Of a stretch of DNA of 64,000 nucleotides, positions 34,368-44,972 are shown one piece after another. The notes under the pieces are model-generated. The model worked only from the letters and a program-made list of their open reading frames with translations, was not told the origin of the DNA and did not search any database. Position 1 is the first letter of the stretch, and each line of letters begins with the position of its first letter. A program made the position numbers and the translations under genes. This DNA is from Aplectana chamaeleonis (taxonomy: Eukaryota; Nematoda; Chromadorea; Rhabditida; Cosmocercidae): contig JAPDOI010001154.1 of NCBI GenBank assembly GCA_029168955.1, forward strand, positions 62,001-126,000. The letters run 5' to 3'.

Positions 34368-35411
34368 TGTTGTATTCCGAAGAATACAAGTTCTACGCTC
34401 TCTCTAACAGGCGAGAGCTACCGTTACTGCTGCACTGGAGACGAGAGAATACAGTAGAGTTTATTAGTAGCCAATAATCCAAACACCAGAGTTGAACACC
34501 AGGGATGAGCGGGGAACTGCGGCTGAGCTGACACGTCTTCGGCCCTCACCAACGGCCTTTTATGCGGTCCGCTTCCCGCTGGATCACTCATCTGATCTGC
34601 TCAACGGGAGACCACCTCTCCTACTCAGATGTAGACATCACACTTCCCGCGGTACCACTAGCCGACGTCCCGTAACCCCTCCCGCGGAAGGCCAATATGT
34701 AGATCGGTAGCGGGTAGTCGGCAACGCCGTTTCGTTGACTGCCTGTACGTGGTAAACAAGCACTCTGCGGCCATTCTCCCACCGCCTTACGGCTAATCTG
34801 GTGACTGACAGAAGACAATCCCAGAGCAGTTTGCGGCACAGTTGGAAATCACCTTTGAGTAAAGATCTGTTAAAACAAAATTCCAAAAATTCCCTTGTGG
34901 GAACTTCAGTTTGAACTGCTCCTGACAAGTAAGGAGTGAGCTTCTACGGCGAAGCTTTCTACACTTACTGGTTCTTGCAGTCTTCCTATTCGAGGATGCC
35001 ATTAACGGACAGTGGTTCATCTGCCCAAGACCAGCGTCGCACACAGCGCGGGTTTTGGAAAGAGACTCAACACAGTGTTCTCTGCTCAGCAATCGTTCAT
35101 TGGCTCCACTCTAGTGGGTGGTGCAATGATGATATCAAAGTGAGAATCGGTGAGTGAGTGTTCGATGACCGCCAGGAATAGCCGACTGCTCGTCGACACT
35201 CCGCGGGAAGATGGGAAAGCCTCACTCTCCGCGGGAAGTGGGGCGCTGTGACACGCCCACAAAATTGGGGCCGCGCGAAGTCGACTAGCCCGACTTGGCC
35301 GGCGGGAAGTGGGCTGTTTTTATCTGAGTACTTGGGTGGTCATCGACATTCTAGCCTCGCCGATCACGGACTCTTTCTCTCAGATCACTTCCTGATCTCT
35401 CAGCCATAACA
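34368..35411 (-). repeat. 5' LTR of the gypsy element with a DNA insertion
   Basis: Matches the left LTR at both ends, but 34624-35328 is an inserted DNA element. Confidence 0.9.
34624..35328. mobile_element. DNA element in the gypsy LTR, 705 bp, TA target
   Basis: Ends CTCAGATGTAGACATCACAC and an inverse with the shared CACTTCCCGC block. TA at 34622-34623 and 35329-35330; removal restores the LTR sequence. The CTCAGA start is shared with the element at 39684. Confidence 0.8.
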
Positions 35412-36598
35412 TTATCGTAATTTTCGCACTCATTATCGTAATTTTTAAAATCGCACCGCTCGAATACTATTCAAAAATCGAACATCAAAAAAGAGGCCAT
35501 TCGAATCTACTCAAAAATCGGACTTAAAAACATGGTCATTCGAATCTTTTCGATATTTGAAGCCTACTATTCGAATGAACATTCGAATAGTTACAATTTC
35601 GAATAGTTTCCGATAAATCTGCCCCGTCTTCGCTATTTAAGGTGTACGGTAGATGGTGTATTCCATTGGCAGGTATGAACACGTCGAATGATTTCAAAAT
35701 CACTTGGCGCCTCGCCGCGTGCAAAATTGGGTATAACAACATGTTTTGGTGTGCGTCCTCACCGCAGTTTCTTGTTCGTCAGCACTGTAACAAATGATTG
35801 TTTGGCTTTTTCACCTCATTTAATGTGTAATTGTACCCAGTGAATATGTATGTAACTAATAATGTTTCGACTAGGGAATCATAGGAGCATGTTCAAGTTT
35901 CTCGTTGTTCGAGACCTCCAATAGTTTTTTTAATCATAAAATTCCTAACCCCTTACATTACATAGCAATGCCAAAAATCCAAAAAAAAAACTCTCTGAAG
36001 GCCACACTCTGGAAACCACATTCAACTTTTCACCAGAAATCGTAAGGTTCGTGGCCCATTGCAACAACAATGTTAAAAACCGGCTCAAACGATCAACTAA
36101 TAGCAATATGCGGCCTCGAAACTTTGAATACTGTGTGCTCGCCCCACCAACTTCCTCGGTAGCCACAGGAAAGTGGCTGGGATGGGCACAACATATTCAA
36201 GTTTTCGGACCGCGTGGCGGGGACTTGTGAGGCGAAGGGGACAGAGCATACGCGCGCACACGCTCACGATCAATGGCAGTAAGATTCGCTCGAAATAGAG
36301 AATATACTGACTGCTCAAATGGGTTGTTTTCAGTTTGTCGATTCGAAGTTATTCAGAATGAATATAGTCTAATCGAATTTATTCGAATCTGTTCGAAATT
36401 TGGAACTCAAAAAAGGCGTCTTCCGAGTATATTGGAAATTCGGGGCTCAAAAGAGGGGGCATTTGATTGTATTCAAAAATCGGACTTCAAAAAATGGGGA
36501 TATTCGAATCTATGCAAAAATCAGATGTTAAAAAAGGGTGTCATTGAAATCCATTCGATATCCGGTCTTTTCGTCCAGGGCACAACTATAATGATCAC

Positions 36599-37618
36599 TG
36601 CCCTCATAGAATATCTCCATAATCTGACAACGGAATGTCCCGAACACAAACTGGAGTTTTAAACAACGGTCTTCAGATTTGAAGGTCGTTTATAAAAAGA
36701 AGTGAAAGTTTAGGGGGGGGGGCTCGTGGAATTTTTAGAAAAAATAAGAATATTCTCCAAACCACTTACAAGGGAATGACCGGACCGGGCTGCTAGAACT
36801 ACCCATAAAGCCACGTTTTTTTGTGATCGAATATCTTCTGGGTAATCATAAAAGCCCCAATCTAGCTACCCAAGTAGTAGTGAAAAAAGGTATGAACCAA
36901 AAAGTGAAGAGCCCTGTAAGCATATTACCATCAGGTCACCATAACCTGTCATAATCTCGAGAAAAATGAACGATTTTCATATTCGTGTTCTACGCCCCAA
37001 ATTACCCCCGTTGGGGACCTTTCGGCTGAAAATTTTTCCTTGATCTCCGCAACATCAAAAATGGGATTGGGCTACCTCATATGAGGCTCCAGAGGTAAAA
37101 AAATTGTCCCCTAACTTTGCCGGCGGGGTTTTTTGATGTGCCGGATACGAATTTGAAATTCGTTTAGCGTTTTCAGGTGTTTACGGTAGTTTACGGTAAG
37201 TATAACTAATTTTAGCTACCGTAGCTTATAGACTTCCATCCAGAGAATCCTGTGCTACAGTCCTCCTTGGTGCAGAACAAAATTTTTCCATGCGGCTTTT
37301 TGAAGCAAACGTTGTTAGCGACATTTACATATAAGTTTATTGACAATTCTTCTGATGGGAAAAACAGCAAGCACATCGGAAAGAATACACTGCAAGAAAA
37401 ATCAACATTAATGGTAATTTTTGAAGAAGGGGGCGAAACAGAAATTTTTATTGCAGTAGCAGCAGAGCATGAAACTAACACAATACAACATCCAACTTCC
37501 TCTCATCTGCCGATTTCAATAGGGAAAAGCTTTGCGATCGGTCTGTCGAGTTGACCGGAAAAAGCCATCGACGTGCCCTGAGGTGAAATCGACAATCGTG
37601 TGGAGACAGGAGCAACTA
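36599..37618. repeat. Diverged CGGTAG-family repeat and a small ORF
   Basis: 36890-37225 carries tttacggtag, caaattacccccg and gctaccgta blocks of the dispersed repeat. A poly-G run is at 36713-36721. The rest has only the doubtful ORF at 37252-37554. Confidence 0.45.
37252..37554 (+). CDS. Doubtful 100-codon ORF
   Basis: Plus-strand reading with a compositionally plausible central stretch (TLMVIFEEGGETEIFIAVAA). No domain recognised. The opposite strand is also open over most of it, so one or both may be chance. No neighbouring exons found. Confidence 0.15.
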   Translation: MLQSSLVQNKIFPCGFLKQTLLATFTYKFIDNSSDGKNSKHIGKNTLQEKSTLMVIFEEGGETEIFIAVAAEHETNTIQHPTSSHLPISIGKSFAIGLSS

Positions 37619-38520
37619 TTAGGTTGATGCAAAAGTCTCCGGACTTTTCAGACCTTTGAATAAAAATCATTTATTTCATAAACAAACAAGGTTCACCCAA
37701 CGAAGTGGCTTCCATCACATTCAAGGTCCGCCACCGATTAGGCAGATCATGAATTCCCGGCGCAAAGAACTCAGGCTGTTTCAAGTCGAAGTATTCTTCT
37801 AAGGCCATTTTGACTTCGTCATCGTTAGTGAACTGTTTTCCATCCAGGAAGTGCTGCATCGACCGAAACAGATGGTACTCGGAACGAGCAAGATCTGTGC
37901 TATATGGGGGGGGGTGTGGAAGAACTTCCCAGATCAGGTCCAGCAGTTTCTGTCGGGTTATCCGAGATACGTTTGGCCGAGCATTGTCGTGAAGAAGGCG
38001 AACAGAAACTGCTGGACCTGGGCTGGGGAGTTCTTCCTCACGGGGCCTCCTAAACAGGCAGCAGCGACCGTTTATCCACATCGTTTGTCAAACTGAATAC
38101 GCATGAAGTTGGTACGTTGATACATGACAAAACTCGTAGAACACCTCTACTGGCAAAACAGTGTGATGGAACACGTATGGATAAACGGTCGCTGCTACCT
38201 GTTTATGTTTTCTCCTTCCTCACCCTCCATATAGCCCGGATCTTGCGTCTTCCGACTACCATCTGTTCCGCTCGATGCTGCACTTTCTGGATGGAAAGCA
38301 GTTCATCAACGACTACGAAGTCAAAATGGCCTTATTAGAAGAATACTTTGACTCGAAACAGCCAGAGTTCTACGCGTCGTGCGTCTCTGATCTGTCCAAT
38401 CGGTGGCGAAGGATCCTTGAATGCGATGGAAATAATTCTGTTGGGTGAGCCTTGTTTGTTTCTGAATAAATGTTTTAGTTCAAAGTCGTGAGAAGCCCGG
38501 AAACTATTGCATCAACCTAA
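37619..38520. mobile_element. Two-ended mariner derivative: two 3' halves facing each other
   Basis: The left half (37619 to about 38110) encodes on the minus strand the transposase C-terminus with LLHDNARPNVSRITRQ, SEYHLFRSMQHFLDGKQF and NRWRTL. The right half (about 38220-38520) encodes on the plus strand the same part with SDYHLFRSMLHFLDGKQF. Both outer ends are the same terminus, TTAGGTTGATGCAAAAGTC and AGCCCGGAAACTATTGCATCAACCTAA (the latter written in two parts, tail ATCAACCTAA). TA precedes the left end, but the right flank is ga. The centre pairs as an inverted repeat (gataaacggtcgctgct). Confidence 0.8.
37671..38081 (-). pseudogene. mariner transposase C-terminal half, minus strand
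   Basis: About 137 codons covering the second and third catalytic regions. Asp is present in LLHDNARP. The third region reads TDLARSEYHLF, with Glu where the third catalytic Asp of mariner stands, so the enzyme would be inactive even if complete. The N-terminal DNA-binding region is absent, replaced by the mirror-image half. Confidence 0.75.
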
Positions 38521-39683
38521 GAGGAGAAAGGTCCTCTCAAGGGTTTTGTTATCACCTAACCCTTAACTCATCAAATGGCGCAGTTTCTCATTGTTGGCCT
38601 GTGAAAGGCGCTGATTAATTAGAAAGCATCAACAACATTCGCGTACCTGAGTTTCTGGGGCGTATAAAGGCGATTCGCGAGTACTAACTTTGAACTTTAG
38701 CTTTAAGAGTTTCATAGTAGCTTATTACGGCCCTAATTATTAATGCACCGCTTTCAGTGAAGACTAAAAACCTCGTAGAGTATATCAATGTTAGAAGTCT
38801 ATTGTAACATCATGGTTTGGCTACATTACTACCATCCCAGTCGTCTTCGGTTGTCACTTTCTTGTCAGTCTCTCCCTTCATTTCCTTTGGGGTAGAGCTC
38901 TCTACAAGTCGAGGGAGGAGTTGCCTCGCCTTCTGCGGCTCCGTCTCAACTCGGGACCTATTCATTTGAACTTGAATTGAATAGTGTGATGTTTCGAACT
39001 GCAAAAAGGAGACAACTCTTCCCTCTGTGTGTAGAGAGACCCTATCCCATTTCCTTCAACTCTTGTATGGCGACTACCAAAGAGATATGGAGGTCTGAGA
39101 CAACTCGTCCACATAGCCTCCCTCTCCGAAATTTGAGCACGTTTTAAGCAGCTATACATCTGTCTGTAGCGGAATTCAAAAGTTTTCAGAGATGCCTCTG
39201 AGATCAGCCTGCGCTTTTCCCCAAAATGGGGTACCTTCATGGCGTCCATCCAAATCATTTGATTTCCATTCATAAGTCGTTCTCGCAATCGTGTGAATGC
39301 CTTCTAACAAGTGAGATGTTTATGGCTGTAAACGCATCTGCAAAAAACGACATGTATTGTGAGAGTCTCTTAGGGCTCCATAGTAAAACTGCGCAGTATT
39401 CCGCCCCGAGCTGCAGGTTTCAAGTAGTTACAAGCATATAACGGTCGTTTTTTTTCATTAGTCATTGGGGAATCCTGGAACGGACCTCGTAAATGTGTTC
39501 AGGGCCCAAAACAAACTCCCTGAGCAAAGTTTGGGTGGATGCATATTTTCCAAACTTTGTACAGATTGATAGCGTTTTGGATTTGTACGTATTTTCAGTT
39601 AGGCGTCTATTTATATTAAAGGCAGCAGACACGCTCGAAAAAGTTGTTGAGGTAACTACGTTTCTGGAGTCGTATGGCTCCTA
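38521..39683. other. Mostly unassigned; includes start of a CGGTAG-family element
   Basis: 39328-39440 carries TAAACGCATCTGCAAAAAACG and gcagtattccgccccgagctgc. The inverse of its end occurs at 44680-44697, so the MITE at 39684 and the LINE at 41428 may sit inside one older element. 38870-39130 resembles the TTAA MITE core (acaactcgtccacat). No gene recognised. Confidence 0.4.
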
Positions 39684-40434
39684 CTCAGAAAAATCAAAAC
39701 AAGTTACTTGTAATATAAATGTAACTTACTTGAATGTCTCAAGTAACTTACATTTATATTACATGTAACATACATTTATATTACATGTACCATACATTTA
39801 TATTACATGTAACTTACATCTATATTACATGTAAGTTACACTTATCTTACATGTAAGTTACACTAATCTTACATGTAACTTACATTCGAATTTTCACTAT
39901 GGGTGGCCATCACGTGACGCAGACGACACGCGACACAGAGGGCGCGTCCCAGACCACACACTACGCAACAAAATGCGGTGCACGGCCTTCCCTGCTGGTG
40001 GGGGGTCAAGTACCTCAAACTTGGGTAATTGAACCAACAGGAACGCCAGTCTTAAGCCTGACCCCGCGAGTGCGTCGTACATCCCCCTGGTAAATATCTT
40101 CTAGGCCAATTTAAGTTACTTGCGACTTTATTGTGCCATTTAAGTTACATGTAACATATCGGAGGCGCACTTCACGCATTGTCTTCTCAGAAATCGAAAA
40201 CAAGTTACTTGTAACATATCTAAGCTGATGTAAGTTACTTGCGACATATCTCAAGTCATTTAACTTACATGTAACATATCGGAGGGGCACCCCACGCAGT
40301 ATCCCACCGATATGTTACATGTAACTTAAACGACCTGAGATAAGTCGCAAGTAACTTACTTCGGCTCAGATATGTTACAAGTAACTTGTTTTCGGCCTTT
40401 TATGCTACAAGTAACTTGTTTTCATTTTTCTGAG
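39684..40434. mobile_element. MITE of ATGTAACTTACAT-type repeats, TA target
   Basis: Ends CTCAGAAAAATCAAAACAAG and its inverse with TA at 39682-39683 and 40435-40436. The left half has about six tandem units of roughly 22 bp (acatttatattacatgtaac and variants). The right half holds longer spaced units with aagttacatgtaacatatcgg. The centre is GC-rich and unique. Confidence 0.82.
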
Positions 40435-40436
40435 TA

Positions 40437-41427
40437 GTAGACTGCTCACCCCGTTGGAAGCGTCAAAAATGAGTCAAAACTACTAAATTTCAGCAATGCG
40501 AATCGAAAAATTTCTGCAACCCCGCCCCAAAATACAAACTCGTCCAGGTTGATAGTACTAATACGGTCACTTTGGCTGGTTTTTGATGCTTCCAACGAGG
40601 AGAACGCCCCAGTACACGTTGTAGGAATAAATCGGCTTCTCCATCTCAACTGTTTTGTTGATAATATTCGCTGTTTCAACCGCGCGCGACAAAACTCGTC
40701 AACGCCACTTTCGAGATTTTCGCAGTGCTACGGTAGATATTGCTCCAATTGTCATACCGGGGGTTATTTGGAGTGCTGAACACGAATCTGGAGTCCGTTT
40801 ATCGATTTTTGACAGCTCACGGTGCTTGGTGGGTACACGGTAGTTCGGTCAAAGTCCCGGAAATTACTCAAAATTCGTATGCGGGGTTTGTTCGGGGTGC
40901 TGAATACGGTTAATATCCATTTGCCAATTTTCGAAATACTAAGGCAGGTTTTGCCCCTAAATGGCATTCTTCCTACCGTAACCTACAGTAAGCCTGAGAA
41001 TTGTGAAAAACTGGACTCCAAATTCGTTCTCAGCGCCCTACATAGTTGTGTTCTACATACAGGCTATAAAACGGCGAAATTCTTTTGGTTCCCACGCGTG
41101 TTGGTGCGGAGCGGAGGTTAGAGACAGTGAGAGAGCGAAGGGCAGACGGAACCCAGGCGTCGCGCGCGCCGCTCGCGCCTTGATGCATGTGAATTACGCC
41201 GTTTTATAGAGGGTAGGGGGTGTGTATACAAGTCTGTTGGTACCTGCTCGTTGGTGCCCCTGCTTCTACTGAACCCAGCAGACGTTTGAGTGTACACAGG
41301 GAACGTTCGAGCGATATAGCGTGCACAACTATATCGCGAAAGTATCCCGCACATTGCATAAAGGTGTCGCCGTCCGACACACTAAGGCCTCTGGTCCATA
41401 ACACCTTAGGATCCGTAGCTAGGAGTC
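40437..41427. repeat. CGGTAG-family repeat and 5' flank of the LINE
   Basis: 40720-41000 contains gggggttatttggagtgctgaa, tacggtag and cctacagtaagcc. 41095-41185 (gcggaggttagagacag...cgcgcgccgctcgcgcc) resembles 55030-55120. The last part is probably the LINE 5' UTR. Confidence 0.5.
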
Positions 41428-42351
41428 ATGGAGTCTTTGGCCACAAGCCACAATTTCGCCACCCTGAACTGTCGATCGCTGTCGAGTGATATCCAAAAAA
41501 CTGCGCTATCCAGACTTCTGAGCTATTTCCATGCACCGTTTGCTGCTTTGCAGGAAACCCGCCTCAAGGATAGACCCGTCATCAGCGTCGGAGAGTACAC
41601 CATCTACTGCGGCAACGCTGACGATAGGAGAGTGGGAGGCTGTGCAATAGCTGTAAGGAAGGATTTCAATGGTATGGTCAAGGAGTTCGGCTCAACGTCG
41701 TGTCGGAATGCATTCGTACGACTGCGGGATCACAGAGGATTCAATCTGTGGATAGTGAGTGCTCATGCGCCCACTGAAACCGCCGAAGACAATTCGAAGG
41801 ATGCGTTTTATGAGGAACTCAATACGTTGCTGGCCAGGATACCTTGTCAACATGCTGTTGTCGTGGGGATTGACGCAAATGCGAAGATGGGACTTGATCA
41901 GGAATCCGAAGTACTCGGTAAATGGTTCTACCCAGTGGAGCAAACATCGGACAATGGCTACCGCCTTGTCGACTTTTGTGAACGCAGTGGTCTGATTATT
42001 GCATCGACATTCAAGAGGAATCATCGCCGCCATCAGCTTACGTGGCAGGGACCAACCCGGCTATCTCCAGAAGAGCAGCGGAAGCGGAAGATGACAACTT
42101 TGAAACTACAGCTTGACTATGTCCTGACGAGGAATATTCCAGTATCGGACATTCGAAGATCTAGAGCTGTGTGGGATGTCGCATTCGATTCGGATCACCG
42201 TCCTGTTCTGTTGAACTTCACTGCGAGGATTCATAAGAGGAAGCGAGGGGCTCAGCCTCTCCAGAGGATTGACATGACAAGTCTCAGAGATGAAAGAGTG
42301 CAGAAGGAATTTCCGACAACGCGTTTCTATTCACATCGGAGTACGGACTAA
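41428..42351 (+). pseudogene. LINE endonuclease domain
   Basis: An APE-like endonuclease that nicks target DNA for target-primed reverse transcription. Reading from the ATG at 41428 gives TLNCRSLS (Asn), ALQETRL (catalytic Glu), VSAHAPTE, VGIDANAKMG (Asp/Asn), LDYVLTRN and the final SDHRPVLL (Asp-His), so all characteristic residues are present over 250 residues. A frameshift near 42330 disconnects it from the RT part. The ATG choice is supported by the position of the first conserved block 10 residues later. Confidence 0.92.
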
Positions 42352-44450
42352 GAAGAAACTTTGCGACGCGGATTCTTTTTGTCAAATGCATCCAGGACGC
42401 TTCGAAAGAGGCACTCCCGGTTGTACAGCCTAAGAAGAAGTTCGCCTACGTCTCAGAAGAAACAACATCTACCTACAACAGAGTATGTGCTCTCCGAACT
42501 GCAGGAAACTTCGTGGAGGAGAAGCGTCTGAGGAGGAAGTTGCGTCGGCAGCTTAAAAGTGACCGCGAACGAGAGTGGACGTGTAGAGCTAAGGAGTTCG
42601 AGAAGGCTTGGGAGGAGAAGAATCCGAGGAAAGCCTACACGTTGCTGCGACAGTATAGCGGGAAGATGAAGAGATGTTCTCCTGTCTTGAACACTACCAA
42701 TGGAGTTGCAGTTGGTGATGCGACGCTGCCAATATGGAAGGATTACTTCAGTTCACTACTGAATCGTCCAGCGCCATCAGTACCTGAGCTCCCGCATGTT
42801 CAGAGAGCACATTACGATGTCAGTGAGGAACCGCCGACTGAGTCTGAAGTTTTGGATTGTGTCCGGAAAATGAAGAATGGAAAGGCAGGTGGAGATGACA
42901 ACATCACTGCTGAAATGCTGAAAGCTCTTCCTCCGTCTGGGATTCGTGGAAATGACCAACACCATCCGTGCCATATGGATGAGCGAAAGGATACCCGATT
43001 CGTGGAGACATGCGATCATCGTACCTCTTCACAAGAAGCTATCCGTCACGGATCCTAAGAACTACAGAGGAATCTCTCTACTTCGTGTCATGTACAAGGT
43101 TTTAGAACGTATCATTCTCGAGCGACTTATCAAACATCGTGAAGGAACGACCAGAGATGAGCAAGCCGGTTTTCGACCTGGAAGATCGACCATCGACCAA
43201 GTGTTCGTCGTGAGAAGAGTAATTGAATCGTGGCAGCGGTTTTCGAAGCCATTACAGCTTGCTTTTTTGGACTTTGAAGCCGCGTTCGACTCTCCTCATC
43301 GTGATCGATTGCTCAATGCTCTGCGAGCAGATGGAGTCCCGGAAAAGTATGTTCGGTTAATCGAGGACATGAACAAAGGAACAACAGCAGCAGTTCGTAC
43401 ACCTGTCGGATTTACGTCAGCTTTCGAGGTGAAAACAGGAGTAAGGCAAGGAGCCGTTGCAGGACCTTTTCTTTCAACTTCGCCGTTGATGACATCATGC
43501 GTAGAGTTGCAGAACAGTTTCCTGCGGATGTGATCCTAACACCATCAGGACGCTCCCTTGTCGACCTGGAGTACGCCGACGACATTGTGTTATTCGCTGA
43601 AAACAACGCAAAACTGCAAAGGATTGTGAACCTGTTTCGAAGTATGCCGCAGCCTATGGACTTCGTCTTCGTCCCGACAAATGCAAGCAGATGTGGGTCT
43701 CTCAGAGGCCTTCAACTGGAGTTTGTGTGGACGGACAACGTATCGAACTGGTGGACGATTTCTGTTATTTGGGCTGTTTGCTGAAGAACGATGGTAGTTA
43801 TGCAGCGGATATTCGACAACGATGTGCGAAAGCTACGTCTGCATTCAATTCTCTAACCAAGTGTTTGTGGTCTACCACCATCGCGAAGGAAGTCAAGTTG
43901 CGCGTCTACCTATCCGCTATTCGCCCTATCATGATGTACGGATCGGAGACGTGGGCAGCACCGAAAACGCAGATGGAAAGGTTGGATTGCACGGAGAGGA
44001 AGCTTTAGGCGTTTGCTTGGATATTTCTGGCCGCGTGTATGCCATAACGAAGACCTTTACAAGGAAATCGACGCAGTACATCAACGCTTGACACGAGGGA
44101 GGTGCCAGCATCTCCTAACGCCATCTCAAGCAGCAATGGAAAGTCGACTTTCGACTGCTCGGGCATATACTAAGAAGAACGCCGGATCGTCTCGTACAAC
44201 ACGCTTTAAAAATGCTTCCAAATCCTGTCTGGAAACGGCCACCTGGGCGTAGGCGAAAGTTCTGGACGGATGTGGTTAAAGAGGATTTAAAGTCACTCGG
44301 CATCGAAAGACAGTTCAGGCGCGATGTTTCGTTTCGCAGGAAATGGAATAGTGACAGCTGGATGGAATGTGTTCAAATTGTGGCTGAAGACCGTGAAAAA
44401 TGGACACGGCTGACTACTAGGACGGCACACCTCGGTGAAGATGCGGAATG
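42352..44450 (+). pseudogene. LINE reverse transcriptase and C-terminal domain, several frameshifts
   Basis: The segment at 42513-42940 covers the linker (RLRRKLRRQLKSDRER) and ends in the start of the RT (MKNGKAGGDDNITAEML). A frameshift near 42945 leads to 42946-43470 with the fingers and palm (VPLHKKLSVTDPKNYRGISL; GFRPGRSTIDQVF; LAFLDFEAAFDSPHR; TGVRQGAVAGPF). Another frameshift leads to 43497-43640 with the catalytic YADD in LEYADDIVLFAE. The thumb and C-terminal parts follow in changing frames (IMMYGSETWAAP; LGYFWPRVCHNEDLY; PPGRRRKFWTDVVKED), ending TRTAHLGEDAE at 44450. Catalytic residues are kept, but the breaks are too many for function. Confidence 0.92.
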
Positions 44451-44529
44451 ACCGCGTCAGGCGAAAGCCAACCGATTAAGTTAAAGTATAGAGGGTACAC
44501 GTCTTGAGCCGAATACGAGAAAATTTTTC

Positions 44530-44697
44530 GAAACACCCAAAAAATGTCTGATGGGCATCCTTGCCTTTTCACAAAGTCGGAAAAACGCTTGTACCTTCTT
44601 GGAACCTTCGGCTTGGGGCGGGATACTGCTCAGTTTTACTATTGACCCAGAAGAGATACTAACGATACTAGTCGTTTTCGCAGATGCGTTTATCACT
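44530..44697. repeat. End of a CGGTAG-family element just before the chemoreceptor gene
   Basis: ggggcgggatactgctcagttttac and gtcgttttcgcagatgcgttta are the inverse of 39328-39440. The gene's promoter region therefore lies within or behind repeat DNA. Confidence 0.5.
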
Positions 44698-44744
44698 AAA
44701 AACACTAATTGTACGCATCATCGAAAAGCAATACATTCAGGTGG

Positions 44745-44930
44745 ATGCATGGTGTTGTTCATATTGCTTCAACATGCGTATTCGCATTAGCTATTGCTCT
44801 GAACACCTTCTTCATCCTTGTAGCAATAACAAGAACTCGACGATGTATTGGGAAGACGTACAGAAATATGATGATTTGCTTCGCAGTCTGCAACATCGTA
44901 TACACATCTGCAGAATTCGTCTGCCAACCA
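44745..44930 (+). CDS. Str-family seven-transmembrane chemoreceptor, exon 1
   Basis: Nematode chemosensory G-protein-coupled receptor, acting in the ciliary membrane of sensory neurons in characterised members. The ATG at 44745 gives 62 codons: a first membrane helix (ASTCVFALAIALNTFFILVA), then TRTRRCIGKTYRNMM and a second helix (CFAVCNIVYTSAEFV) ending CQP. This order, with the basic GxYRxxM loop, is the Str-family N-terminus. The exon stops exactly at a GTAAGG donor (44931) in phase 0. The next exon starting TVFIHGHSYM at 59622 continues the family pattern (a Pro, then a histidine-containing HSY loop). An alternative ATG at 44709 would add 12 residues not typical of the family. Confidence 0.75.
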
Positions 44931-44972
44931 GTAAGGCTTTTCACTGCTAATTTTTCCGAAGTGGTTCTTTAG

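Larger units (their letters stand above)
28848..35411 (-). mobile_element. Ty3/gypsy LTR retrotransposon, decayed
   Basis: The left LTR (337 bp) and right LTR (1044 bp, including a 705-bp insertion) bracket gag, protease, RT, RNase H and integrase in gypsy order on the minus strand. The PBS after the 5' LTR reads TGGCGATCAGGAAGTCC; the PPT before the 3' LTR reads aggggagg. Inserted in the attcgaat-rich hAT element; a 5-bp duplication was not clear. Confidence 0.92.
28738..36590. mobile_element. hAT-like element (TIR TATAGTTGTGCC) carrying a Ty3/gypsy element
   Basis: Ends TATAGTTGTGCC and GGCACAACTATA. Flanks atgatcgt (28730-28737) and atgatcac (36591-36598) agree at 6 of 8 bases. The interior is dense in attcgaat words. 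Removing the gypsy element leaves about 1.3 kb. The small MITE at 51999-52140 has nearly the same termini and a perfect 8-bp duplication, supporting hAT membership. Confidence 0.7.
41428..44470 (+). mobile_element. RTE-type non-LTR retrotransposon (LINE)
   Basis: A single run of endonuclease, RT and C-terminal domains on the + strand, broken into successive frames. Order and spacing match the RTE clade, which has one ORF with an apurinic-type endonuclease. No poly(A) tail; the 3' end is at about 44450-44480. Several frameshifts and one in-frame stop make it inactive. Confidence 0.92.

Noticed and set aside
39690..39890. Tandem 22-bp repeats considered as a CRISPR or centromeric satellite
   Set aside because: No spacers; the repeats lie within a MITE with TIRs and TA duplication.
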